DNA of 46,082 nucleotides from Plakobranchus ocellatus (lineage: Eukaryota; Mollusca; Gastropoda; Plakobranchidae): contig BLXT01003024.1 of the NCBI GenBank assembly GCA_019648995.1, forward strand, positions 3,017,523 through 3,063,604, read 5' to 3'. The first letter of the stretch is position 1, and each line of letters begins with the position of its first letter. This document shows positions 13,301 through 27,133 of the stretch, in pieces. A program made the position numbers and the translations under genes. The notes beneath the pieces were generated by a model. It was not told where the DNA came from. It ran no database searches and was given only the letters and a program-made list of their open reading frames with translations.

Positions 13301-16300
13301 CAATAGGTTACAGCAAGAAACTGAATTGTGGAAAAACTTTGTGTCAGTGAACCTTTTTTTCCCTCTGACAATAGTGCTTAATTTACGGATCATCTAATAC
13401 ATTTTTCAATGAAAATTTCCGAAAACAAAAAAGTGATGATTTACCTACAATTTAGAAAAGGTTTTTAGGATAATTCAACATGTCAGTAGCTGAAAAAGAA
13501 TTTTTTTTTAGCTCTAATTTCCAAAGTTCTAGTCCACTTTCATGCACATTTCAGTATTATAAAGCTGTTGTCAATGCAATCCAATTGGAATGACAATGCA
13601 GCAGGTTTTATGTATATTTATGAATCATTCATGTCTTTTCTTTCAATTCTCAGCTTCATGGCCTCTCTCCAGCTCAAAAGTCAGATTACCTTAGATTAAG
13701 CAACGAATCTGCACAACTTGTGTCAAGGCTACCAGCTGATGACCCAGAATGCAACAAGTTAAAAAATGGCCTGACCCATTTTAGAAAACTTCTCAGTCAG
13801 ATAAAACCTGGTAAGAGGCTAAATTTGTGATTGGTTTTAATTTTTTTAGGCACTGCTAAGGAGCTTTAAATTTAACATTTAAATTTTTATTGCGGCCAAC
13901 CTTTTGTTTTAAAGTACTTTTATTACTTTTGCTGTAAGTAATATTACTCAAGTTATAAACAGAACTTGTGAAACTAAAGCTTTTAGTAATACCAGTAGTA
14001 GTAAAAGTAGTAGTGGGGAGATGTTAATGGTGTAGTTAAAATGATAATAGTAGTAATATGAGTTGTAAAAAAAGATAAGGAGCGGCAGCAATAGGAGTAG
14101 GAGTAGTGGTAGTGGTGGCGCTAGTTTTTTGTGTTAGTTTTACCACAGCAATGATGATAATATCAGCTTTCAAAACGCAACCCTATCAATATGTATTAAT
14201 GAACGACACTTTTTTTTTTCTCAAGTCGGTAAACAACCTCTGAAAAATACAGCTGCCCAAAAGTTGAACAAGACGACAAAACTCTTGCAGCTATGTAAGG
14301 TAAGTCTGAACTTTTGTTTTCCTTTTCATTTTTAGTTTTTATTTCTCTTTTGGAAATTGTACATGACTATGTATTAAGGAAAAAGAGATTATATATTTTA
14401 TAGAGTCCAAAACTTAAAAAAAAATCTTTTAATTGATAAATTTTTGGCCTCTGATATTTTATAATCAAATGTAAAAAAAAAGTTGTGCTAAATATAAGTT
14501 ATTAATGATGGACGTGGAGATTGCTTTTGCTGTATATCAAGAAAAAACAATGAGGATCCTACTGTTGGTCACTCTACACACTTACTGAATATATGACTCA
14601 CTTTACTTGTGTTCTTTAAGATTGTTCTTTACTCTTTTCAGGAGGTGCAAATTTATGCTGACCACTTCCATGATGAGTCGGAAAAATTGAGACAAGAGGA
14701 AAGTTTTCTCATTACTAATCTCAAGTTCCTTCCCAAATACATTTCCAAGGCTTACTTTCAACGGTGAGTAGGTCAGAGAAAGAGTAATACCGGTCTCCAG
14801 AAAATAATGAAGGACATTTCTGTATGTGCCCCAATTTCAACAAGTATTGTCATATTTTGAAAAAATTTCAGCTCATTAACTAAAATCTGCTGAGCTTTTT
14901 TATCTTTAAGTACTTGTTAGTTTGTGTTTAAGGAATTATTAAGGCTTTTTTGCATTGTTGGCTTTTTTTTTTTTTNNNNNNNNNNNNNNNNNNNNNNNNN
15001 NNNNNNNNNNNNNNNNNNNNNNNNNNNNNNGGTACCGGTGATTTCCTTCAGGAAGCAGATGGATGAGATGCAAGTTGCATTGACATATTGCAGTTATTTT
15101 TCAAGTCAGATAATTTCATATGTGACTGCATCCTAATTACCCTTTTGCGACAGGAAAAAAACATACTAGAAGCCCTATTGTGATCAGATGGAAAAATCAA
15201 GAATATTATACCTTGTCACTAGGAACTAGGACTAGGCTAACTGCCCTTACTCTCTAGAGATAAAGAGCTTCAAAGTATTGAAAAAAGCTATCGAAACCTA
15301 AATTTATGGATCCATCTATGAATTTTTAAAGTTTGGTTGCAACAGTCACAACCATGGCTTTTCACGTCATACAATTATTGATCAACAACCCTATGAGTGA
15401 CTCCGATGATGAATGCAGTGATGTCTCTGACATCATTGTGGATTTAAAACCACTAAATGTGGAATTTGAAGCTTCTAGTGAGCTCCCAGATGTAGATCCA
15501 CCCAATGATGAGACTGTAGAAAACTCAGATCCAACTCGATTTAGTGATCCTTCCCTTCTCACCTTTCTTTGCTAGATGTAATCATGTTGAGAAGCTAACC
15601 CAAAACACACCTGACAAAGTATGGACACTGTGTTTTCGGTTGAAATTGAGTGGTACACAAACGTTTATTACAGTGTACAGCATCTCTAAACTGAACACCA
15701 TTTAGAACATGTCAAGTGAGTGCTTGATGTCATGGGGTACCAGGACTTCGATAAAACCATTCAGTATGTTCATCTGAATGATGCAGGACAAGGTGATCGG
15801 TGATTGGAACAATGAAGGCTATGACCCTGTGCTAAAGGTGTGGCCTGTACTGGATCTGGTTACCACGGCTTGCCTTAATTCATATGCCCCTTCATATCAA
15901 CTCAGTTCTGATGAAGGCATAAATGGGAGGAATTGATCTTGCTGATCAATACAGAACATACAACCCCCTGGGCGATGCAAGCCACAAATAGTGGCGTAAT
16001 GCCTTTGACTTTTTCAATATCTTCACTTTGATGGAGAACACCCCCATGTACCATGCGGTTCGCCACACAGACCCAGTCATCCCTCAGAGATGACCTTTGC
16101 CAGAATTTGGTAGAAGGAAAAGAGAGGAGGGTGTAACACCAACACAGCAGTGTCCACTGTTGTCTCTTTCATTGCCAGTAGCCCAGATCAGCACAGGATG
16201 ATCAGGCTTTCTGGTTGCCACTGAGGCTGTTATCTCTGCACCCAAGAGCTGGGAAAACTTGAGAAACTGTCTTTGGCTGCACAATCTTTTGTGAAGGCTA

Positions 16301-19300
16301 TTGCTTTTCAAAGTCTCATTCATTCTAAACATTTAATTTCAAACAAGGACAAAAACAGTTGGGAACAGTGGTTCTAAATGAGCAAATATCAGTTGGTTTT
16401 TTCAGTTTTTCAGATTTTGTTATTGCAAGAACTGTTGCAGAATCATCATATAACTTTCTTTTATTTCAAAATTCTCTTATTCCTCTATTTTTAAAATGAA
16501 TTTCCATCAGTGTGTTGTTCGAAGAATTTGTGACATGATGATTGGTTTGATTAGAAACTTTTATTGTTGTTTTTTTTTTCCTCAGAGTAATCCCAATGAT
16601 AGACATAGATGTGTTGACCAAGGAAACCAAAGTTTTTAAGTTTAAATCTGACCTGTATATTTATGAGCGCAATAATCCAAGCAACACATCAGAGCAACAA
16701 ATTGTTCCATCCAAATCAGTCCGAACCCATGCACCTGCCTCTTCCTCTAAGCTGGTCAATGGTCATGCAGGTGAGGATCTTGTGGATGGACTTGGCCCTG
16801 GTAGCCTGGACAATGGTCAAGCAAACTCGGACATATCATCTCCTGAGGTCAAAGAGTTTACCATCTCTGGGGTATTAGACCCTTCAACAGGGAAACAGCT
16901 GAGTGTAGCAAAGGCTCTGGCAAAAGGCATTCTGAATAAAGAGTTTGGCCTGTACAATAACTTTGAGACTGGTGAGTCAATGCCTATTGCTGAGGCTATT
17001 GCAAGGGGCTTCATCACTGTGGATTATGCAGATCCTTCCTCCGCTAAGATGGTCAACGGTCATGGAATGCATGATGGAAAAGATGGGCTGAACTCAATGG
17101 AGATTAAAACGTTTGCCATTTCTGAAGTTGTAGATCCCAAGACAGGTGAAATCATTAGTGCAAAAGAGGCCATTGAAGCTGGACTGATCGATCCAAAAAC
17201 TGGTGAGGATAATGAACTTTTGTCTCAATATTATTTTTCCTTTTAGATGTATGCCAAGTTTTCATGCCACATCCCAATTATTTGCCATCAGAAATTCACC
17301 AATATATTAAGCGCATTTTGCTTCAGCTCAAAGTTTCCCTTTGATGCAACCAATCCTTGAAAACACATATTGTTCAGTCCATATTTTGGCTTTATGCAAC
17401 TCAACCTTGCTCAGACTTATTAAGCTTTTTTGTTTGTTGGTGATTGTATCTAAGTCTACTGCTGTTGTTTACGATCCAAACTACACAGGCACATTCCGTA
17501 ACCCTGTGACTGGAGAAGAGATGTCCCTGCTGGAGGCCATCAGAGCAAACTATGTGATAGCTGATCCTGCCCTGCTAGCTGCCCTAGATCAGGACAATTC
17601 ACCTGGGGCTCCAGGCCAAGGCTACACATCATGCGAACTGGAAGATGTGAAGTACAAGATCTCAGGGGTGCTTGATCCATCAACAGGTCAGATCGTATCT
17701 CTTGAGGAGGCAATTCAGGACGGCATCATTGATGCAGATTCGGGTCTCTACAAGAACCCAGTCACTGGAGAGGTGAGGTTTATTAATAACCAATGCAACC
17801 TTTTGAGGCTATCAGTTACGGGATATTTTTAGAAAAATTAAACAGCATTGGAAAAGTTGCGTCCTCAAAGGCTGAGGACATAAAAAGACACAATATGCCA
17901 TCCATAGTCCCTAGGAAATTAGTATTTGTTTAGGTATGGGTCATAATGAGTTGGAAATTTCATGTAACTTAACTTAGGTTTAGGCAAACCATATTGCTTT
18001 TTCCATTTTTCATGCTTTTTTTTCAATGGCACATAAATGTGCAAATATAAATTTCTTTTATGATTGAGCTCATACTTTTTTTTTAATCAAATGATAAGTA
18101 TACTCAGAATACATTCAAATTCATTATATCAAAATGTTAAACTAATAAGTGGTTTTAAACTGTCTTTGACTCTCATAGACGGGAATTGAGACTTTTCTCA
18201 TAAGTTTTTTCCATATGTCCTTTTATAAAAGCTTTGCAAATTTATTGTAATCATTTTTTATCATCATTTTGTGTCTTTTTACACTATTTTATTTAACAAA
18301 AGTTTAACGTAAGCTACTTTTAACCTTTGAACTTACTAAAACTCTAGCTTGTAAGAGAAAGAAGGTAACCAAAAGAGCTGATATCTACTCTTACTGATGT
18401 AATAAATCTTCAGAAATCGACCAATGACCCTCTCTCTCTTCTCTTTGTACAGTTTTCCCAATATTTTTTATGATCTCATGATTTGTTTTTGTAGTGAAAA
18501 ATTAAAAGAGAAAATTTTAGTGTAAAAATTTTGAAATTTGAATTAAAATGACAATGAATCTGTCCTGATAGGTGATGCCGATTGAGAAAGCTATTGAGCA
18601 AGGATTGATCAATGCCCGGCCTTTCAATCCCAAGATGGACAAGGAATCAGATGATGATATACTCACTGTACCGCAGTTCCGCATCAAACGCATGACATTC
18701 ACAGCCGGGGAGCCGGGACTTCTCACTAGCACTAAGCCAGACCCTGAAGAAGTTTTGCTGGATGAACTCAGGGGAAAGACTGACATTGACCAGGTGACTG
18801 TCGGTGATCCGTGGAACCTAGACAAGCAAGTGCCTCTAGAGGATGCTGTGGAGATGGGGTTGGTCAGCCTTGCTGAGGACAGCTACAACCCAGGAGCAGT
18901 GAAAAAAGGGAAAGGCCCAGCAACGTCTCTTAAAAATGCTGTTGATGCAGGTCTCATCACTCCTGAGGAAGTGAAGAAAGCCCTTAGGGCTAACAATGTC
19001 CGATCCCCGGGTCACCTGAATGACATGCTTGACCTGTTTGACCCAGAAACTGGACTGGTTACCGACCCAAAGACAGGGAAGACACTCCCAATGAAGGCAG
19101 CTGTTAATTCTGGAATGGTTGATCCGCAGAAAACCTTTATATTTGATCAGCCAAGTAACAAGGTAATATGCTTAATGATTTTTTACTTTAAAAAAATACA
19201 ACAAACAGAAAATAAATGTTCAAATCAGATTTTCTTTTTTCCTTTAGAAAATGTATAAAAATGCTACTTTCGTGACTGTTGATAGATATAATACTGCCAG

Positions 19301-22300
19301 CACAAAATTGACAGTGTGTATATGATAATAAATATAAATGTCGTATATGATAATTAATATATATGTTTGTATTTATAAATGTTCAAACTGCAGTATGTCT
19401 GGAATTTGGGGAAAAAAAAAACAACAACTAATAAATAAAATGAATTATTTAAAGTGCTTTTGCCAATGCTTTCAGATTTTGCATGCTAAATATTTTAAGA
19501 TTCTCATATATTGTAGAATTAAGAAAGATACAAAATAATGATCTACGATCCTAATTTTATTATTTTGTCAAGTCTAAAATCTCAGTGACCCATAGAAAAA
19601 AATGACATTGAAATTTTGTTCCGATTATTTGAAATTTTGTAGAGTTATGCTGCTTTCTAGATTTACCCGGGAATACCAGATTTAGGTCCAATTCTTATTT
19701 CTGTTTGTTTTTCTTTCCTTCTAATTTGAATGTGTCTCCATCTCCAGGTGATGAGTGTAGCAGATGCTGTTAGGGAAGGGATTTTGGATGCAGACTCTTT
19801 CACATCTGCTCCAGCTAGAGGCCTTGAGTCGGATATGGAAGATGGAGTGAATGGAGAGTTACTGTCCAGCAGAAGTCTGCCTCTGGTTGAAGCCTGCAAG
19901 GCAGGGTACATTGAGCCTCCAAATCTGAAAGAAATATTAGGAGCATATGAAGCTCACACCCTCAGCAACCCTATCGATCAGGGTCTGTTTGATCCAGAGA
20001 CGGGTCTTGTCACAGATCCTAACACTGGACAGATGCTGACACTGAAGGCAGCGATTGAGGCTGGAATCATCGATCCGGACATGACGTTTTTCTTTGATCT
20101 AGCATCAAACCGAGTCAGTTTTTTTTTTAAAGATATTCTTTCACACCCTCCCCCCCTTCCAAAAACAAAAAAAAAAAATGCTAGATCAAGTTTTTAAATG
20201 ATTTTTTTTCTTATCACACATCTTATCTTGTTGAAAAACAAAATCTTGAATCTTGGGGGGAAAATTGCCTTTTCTAGTTTTCACCATTTTAAGTTAAAAC
20301 AAAACTAAAGAAAGCAAACAAAAAAAAAACCATAAAATAAAAAAGGTAAGCATCAGTTATGAAAAGCTTGTCAAAATGTCTCTTTTTTCCATTGCCAACT
20401 TATTTGCACGGTTTTTAATGTTTTGTGCTTTGCAAAGTATACATTTTTAGCTGAATAAATGTATGGTTTGCCTTTGGATAGTTTTTTGTCACTGTGAGTT
20501 ACATCTTCACCAAAAGGGACTTTTCTCTTTTCCTTTATGTTTCTCAGAGTAATTTTTTTTTGTTCCTGCTAATTCTAAATGATCAGATAAAACAAAAACA
20601 TTCTCAAATTTATAGCTTGCGTCTTGTGATATCAAATTGTTTCAAGTAAGGCTCATAAGTCAGTTTAATTATGCTCCTTGCTTTATCTACAAATTTATAA
20701 AATTCTACATTGTTTTTCTCTTCAGGTGACAAGCCTAGCTTTAGCTTCCAAAGAAGGGCGCTTAGACGAAGTCTCTGGTAAAATTATCAAATTGGATGGG
20801 ACAGGAGCAAGCATGAGTGTCAAAGATGCTATAGCTGCCGGCGAAATAAGTCCCACAATTGATCCAGCAAAGTTAGCAGAGAAGGCCGAGTCATTGGCCT
20901 TGTTGAGGGGCTGCATGGACACTGGACTAAAAGGTAATATTTCCCTACAGACTGAATGGGAGTTTTTACAGTCAGTACCTGAAGGACCGGCTTTGCCACC
21001 TAGAGTTACCCTCCCAAACCAGGACTGCCACCTCCCTGTTCAACCCCCAAAACCGGAGTCACTGCCACTATTTCTAGAAATTATGCCTTTAACACCAATA
21101 GGGATAAGCCTATAATGGAAATCCTTTGTTTGTACACCCAGGCCTGCAAATTGATGATGAAAGTGTTTTGTTTCGACTGTGCCGGAAATAGAAAAATAAG
21201 GTCTAGACTAAGAATATTTTGGACTGGAATAAAGCAGTGGACTAGCTGTTGTAGGAATACTCGTCACTGGCTTTTTATGGCTGGGTACTTTTGGCCGGTC
21301 TTTTATGATTGTTCTCTTTTTTCGCAAATATTCTTGTCAACAGTCCTTTACGTGTTAAATTTTATGGCAGTGTTTTTTTTTTGTTTTTTTTTTCAAATCT
21401 TTTTGGACAGTTGTTTACAAAATTTTCGGTAATTTATTTTTCTTTGTAGAGCCATTAGAAGATTATTCTCACAATATTCATTTGGAGCAACTTCCATTTC
21501 TTTCTCATATATTTTTCTAAGGATATAGCACTGTGTTAGTGGTTTATATTTTCTCATTGTGCAAGTATATTGCTAACATAGGTTGCTATTAATAAACACA
21601 CTGCATTGTTCGACTTTGATGTGATGAGTTTTGAATTGGAGATTGTGGTCTTTTATTATGTAAAGTTATTCAGCAAATGAATAATAATAAATTATATGTT
21701 TATTCGCTCTTTTTTTGTTTTATGTTGTAGGTGATCTAAAATATATGGTGCTTTCTTTTCTAATTACTTTGTCTTTTGCATCCCCTTCGATCCCAATTTT
21801 TTGTATTTGTATTTTTTCTTTAGCTTTCATATATAATCTGAATTAGATTACAATAGTTCCAGCAAAATATAATAGGCCTACACCTGCTTCTTATATCTAT
21901 GTTGATGTTCAGCCTCTCTGAACTCAATGTAAAAACTTACCTATCAATATTCAATCAACATTTTTAGCTCTTAGATCTGGACAAATCAAGAGAAGGTAGC
22001 AACAAGCTTATAATTTTCATGAACCCCCCCCTCCCCCTCCACCCCAAAAATATATATAATAATAATAAAAGTATTAATAATAATAATAATAATAATAACA
22101 ATGATGAAAATAATAAGGTTGATATTAACAAGATCAGCATACATTTATGATTGGTTTTTACAAATTCTTCAGGTTTTAAAGTTCCAGGCAAGAATGATAT
22201 GGTATCAGTTGAGGAGGCTGTGATGTTGGGAGCATTGCTGGTACCAAAAGCTGCCTATTGTGATGAGGACGGGGTGGGTACGGTATCGCTGCCACAGGCT

Positions 22301-25300
22301 GTTCAGATGGAGCGAATCTCACCTGAAGCTGCCCTACAGATCTTCTCCGCTTTGGATAAACATTCACTTGAACAGGTTGGTCTGTTGTGAATATTGGTTC
22401 TATGATCTAGGTATGGTTTCTCATAAACATAATATTGGAATGTAATTATCTGCACTATGATTTTAGCATTGATAAATATGTGGCATGGTGATGTAGGGAG
22501 AGTTGTGGTAATTAGATAGTTTTATAATCTGTGAGGCCCCATGGAATTTTCATTTACATCTGGATTTTTTAACACTTGGGAATATAAAGATACATTCAAC
22601 AAACAGTTTTATATCTGAACAGAAGGATTTTGCACAGTTTAAGAACATGGAATTTGAAAAAAAGATATGAGAAATAAAAGTAGTGATACTGGTATAAGCA
22701 AATAGGGAAATTTTTTAATTAAACTGCTATATCTTGGGATATATTTTATTAGTGAGATTCAACTGGAAATTTGGTGGTGCTACACATTTGTATGGGACAA
22801 ACAGATCCATGAGATATTAGATTAGTTTCAGATCTTCAGAAGACACAGTGGAGAATAACCTTTCTCCGTTGAAAGTCTGTAGCATGATTATATGACATTA
22901 ACTCATTACCATTGTGGTCTGATCTATTCTAGGAAATCGCAAATGGAAGCCTAGACCCAAGAACAGGAAAATTTATCGATCCTGCGACAGGACGACAGGT
23001 ACCTATAGACCAAGGTGAAAGCATTGGCCACAATCCAGACTACATTTTCCTGGTAGATGATGAAACGGGAAATGTCACATCCCTTGGAGCTCTCATTGAA
23101 GCTGGGAAATTTGATCCGACCTCTGGCAAGTTCATCAGCGCAAACTCTGGCAAGCAGATGGGTCTGGAAGATGCTATGGCTGAGGGAATGATTGTTCCAA
23201 GGCTAGAGGGAGAGAGGTATTGGTGTCATCGATCTGCACATTTTCATCTAATGTATTTGCTTACAGTCAAACAATGATATTGTACCATTTTCAAGTCTAT
23301 TGGGCAGGCTAAAAATGTAAAAGGGTCTTTTGAAACAAAAAGAATGTAAGTGATCTAGGTGGTAGAGAATCAGTTGCACACTTGGGATGGCTAAAGTTTT
23401 ATTGCCACAATATCCAGTACAAAATGTTGATGAAAACATGGTCTAACCAGGTTTCATCTTCTTGTTTTACAAAAACATAATTATGCTCTATTTCTACCTC
23501 TTACTTCTAGGTATATTGACACATCACAGCCCTTGAAGGACTTGGTTGATTCGGGCCAGGTTAATCCTCGCACAGCAGACTTTGTGGCAGCCAATGGCCT
23601 GCGCATGTCTCTACGAGATGGTTTGGCTAATGGCTTCTTGACCCTTGGATCGCGGGTGAAAGTTAACCCTGAGACAGGCGATGTAGTGTTGGTGTCAGAT
23701 GAGGTTGTGGTGCAGTCTTTGGTAGAGGTATGTGATGGGAGTGCTATTTATAAACTTAAACACGCAGCGTGAAACTGTGGTGCTGCCATTTTTTTTTCTT
23801 TTTCAGATTTGCATTGGCTTATATCTTCTGTGAGTAGCTTGAAATGGTTTATGTATATATGCATATATATATATATATTTCTTTGGTTTTGCAATGAAAA
23901 GGAACTTTTTTCTACCATGCAGGTCAAAGAAAACTCTGATTGGTTAGTTGACATAGAGCGAGCTCTCGCATCTCATGGCAAACCTAGTGAGAAACTGAAT
24001 CGGCTAAAGATGCAGGCTGAGGAATGTGTGGTAAGTATTGAAAAGATTTTCCCTCAATTTCAAAGAATATTAGTGTAAAATAAAAAGAAAGGGCATTGGA
24101 GATAACATTGGAGAAAAATGACCTCTACAAGTTATAATTTATAGAACTTCCTGTGGGAAGTAGTTCAATACTTATACATTAAACATTTGCAGTGTAGGAC
24201 AAGTAAGCCATCTTTTATGGCTTAGTGGGATGTATCCCTCATATAAAATATAAGCAGTTTTGATAGTTAAATCATAACTGTGCTTAGTAACACCAGAATT
24301 AACTATTCTCAAAAGAAATGAATTTCTGAAATATTCTTATTTCAAGTTTCTTCACTCTTTTGAAGTTTCAAAGGCAACGATAACGTTTTTTCATCCTTAG
24401 TGAGTTGCAACAAAGCTGTTATTGTCGAAAGTCTTATGGTTTGTACATTTTGTGCATCTTTGATTTGTGTCCTATTGCAGGGCCTGAGAGAGGAGATCCA
24501 TCGCAAGGAGTCTGACATCCAGTCAGTCGTAAGTCAAGCAGAGAAGTTGGTGCAAGCTCAAGCACAGGAGAAGAGTGAGGCCAAAGCACCCAGCAACTCG
24601 GCCACCAAGGATGATTCTGTGCAGCAGTTTCAGAAGCTGAAGTCTAGTGCAGCGGATCTCAAAATTAGATTTGATATGGTGAGGCATGAACCATGGTGTG
24701 GGAGGTTTTAGGCTTTACAGAGCCAAGTGCATTGCACTGGCTTATTCTTCATGCAGGACCATCATTGCATTAAAAAGTTCATGACATAAATTAAAGTCTG
24801 GGAGTAAAAGCTGTAAGCCCTGCAGTAGTTGTCCGAGCTTATAACGGATTCAGACAAATTCCCTTATTCTTTGGAAATGGCTGCTCGCCATGGTTAGCGT
24901 TGCTCTATTTTTGGGGCTAATAGAAACTGCCATTTTATTATAACAGAGTCAAGACAGTTGAGGGTTACTGAAACAAAATATAAGAATTTGAAATCAATCC
25001 TAGTCTCTCCATGTTGAATGTAAACAAAAAAAAGTAAAAAAGAAGGTGTAATTGAAAATAGTTTTGCCTTCATTTAGTTTTATCTAAAATATTAATATGA
25101 TGCACAAGATCACCATAGGGATCATTACAAACAGTAGAAAATCTAGAATCCAAAGGATGCATTGGCAGCTGATTTACAATGTAAAATAAGGGAGATCAAA
25201 ATAGTTGCCAGCTACAAATTATATAATGATGCTTAAGTTGCATTAAAATATTTGTCTTTGTTATGGGTTCATCAGTACATTAAAATCTATAACTAGACAA

Positions 25301-27038
25301 TAATAGCAGACGGCAGAAATAAAAATTGTTTTTGTTTTTGTTTGTCTTTCTCTGTGGCTACTTTAGGTAAAGAATGAGGCTGAAAGTCGCAGTGGCCAGA
25401 TAGTTACTCTGGGCAGGAATCTTGAGGAGCTTTATTACCACATGGAAGAGCTTGACCAGTGGCTAGATTCAGCCATAGAAAAATGCCAGGATCTGCAGGC
25501 AGCCAAGTTAGATATTGGCCGACAGCACAGTACTTTCAAGGTCAGAGTTTTTTGCAGATTTATAACAGTATATTTGTACAGGATTTAAAGTATTTTTATT
25601 ACAAATGACTATGTTTAGTTTAGTACCACTCAACAAGCAGACCCATTGGCATTGGTTTTTGTTTTGTTTAGCTTGATTTGTTTGTTGTTTTTTTTTTTTT
25701 TACATTGTTAAAATGAAGGCAGTGAATTTTTCAATTTTACAATATTCAGTTTACAATACGTTTTAGATCCCTCTGAGTAGCAGTCATAGCTCATTACTTG
25801 TTCCTTTGGTACAGATTTAGTTAAGGAACAGTGGGGTTCACATTGTGACTTCTGTTGTATCAAGAAATGTATCCAGATTCCTTACTTATATAGATTTATA
25901 GACTTTTTGTCTATATAAAACATCGGGGTCCACTGTCACCCAGGATTTATAGATGTGATTACTGGGCACTGTCGCACCTTAGGGTTGATGATTCTTATTT
26001 CCATTTTCAACCTTTTTTTTTTGTTTTAGGAATTTGTTGAAGAAGTAAAAGACAAAGAGGAAGATCTTGCTGCCATTATGAAGTCAACAGATTCTTTCAA
26101 GGATCATTCACAGGTAAAACAACTAGAGTAAAAGCTTTTCTTTAATTTTCGGCCTAACGCCAGCTGTGGCAAATTTTTTCCTGCACTGAGCACACAAGAT
26201 CAATGGAGATTATTTTCTGTTTGTATACAAATTTTATAATATTTATTTAAAGTCAAAAGATGTAATCGAACTGTGTTTGGTATACTTGTCGTATTCAACT
26301 ATTGGCTGAATCAAAATTTTCTCTGAGTTATTCATTGTTAGGAGTGTGTATGTAAAGTAGGGATGATAGAGGGGGTTGTAATACTGAGGTCAGCAAAGCT
26401 GTTTAGCAGGTTCAGTCTGATAAAAAAAAACATCGGTTATACCATTCTTTTATTTTACCCAAAAATTTAGAGCTTGGAGAGAGACATTACAGAATTCAGG
26501 AAAAGGCTCCACGTTTTGCCAACAATCCGAGATGAGGGTGAAAGCGGCGTTTTGGATGAGGAGTTGGAGTCCATCGAGGCGAAGTTTAAGGACATTTCTA
26601 GAGAATGTGCCAAGCAGATGGATCGCTTGTCATCTCTGGTCAAGTGCAGAAAAACTTTTGATGACCTGAATGAGAAGTGAGTAAAGGATAAGTGAATACA
26701 ATATCTTATTTTTATCAACACGAGATCAGAGGTGCGAATGTATTAAAAAAGGTGAAAACAATAGTAGCCATAAAGACATATTTTGTCATGTACTTACATT
26801 TTGTGAACAGGCCAAATGTAGCAAGTTTTAAGTTCTATTTTGAACATTTTAAAACATTCACAAATGCTGTCGTGCAAATTTTCAATTGGTAGCTGTTGCT
26901 CTTCAAATAAAAAAGTAATAAACAAAGATCACATGTTATACGAAATGGTAATTAATCATTAATGGTAAGTGTTCTTTATTTGGCAAGATTGCAAAATTAT
27001 AAAATAGGATTCTTTTTTCTTTTGAAAATAATGCAGCA

Positions 27039-27133
<95 letters not shown>

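Larger units (their letters stand above)
14764..16585 (+). other. Intron 12 with assembly gap and dead transposon
   Basis: 1.8-kb intron between the plakin domain and the plakin-repeat domain. It contains the gap at 14976-15030 and a decayed piggyBac-like element from about 15330 to 16330, both annotated separately. The remainder is AT-rich with nothing I could interpret. Confidence 0.8.

Noticed and set aside
14924-15136. Open frame across the N run
   Set aside because: It spans undetermined bases and has no meaning.
15333-15575. 80-codon acidic open frame as a stand-alone gene
   Set aside because: It sits just upstream of piggyBac motifs and fits the acidic N-terminus of that dead transposase; treated as part of the pseudogene.
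17341-17488. In-frame extension upstream of exon 14 (start codon at 17341)
   Set aside because: Splicing at 17489 rebuilds the plakin-repeat consensus exactly; the upstream segment is hydrophobic intronic sequence with no repeat motif.
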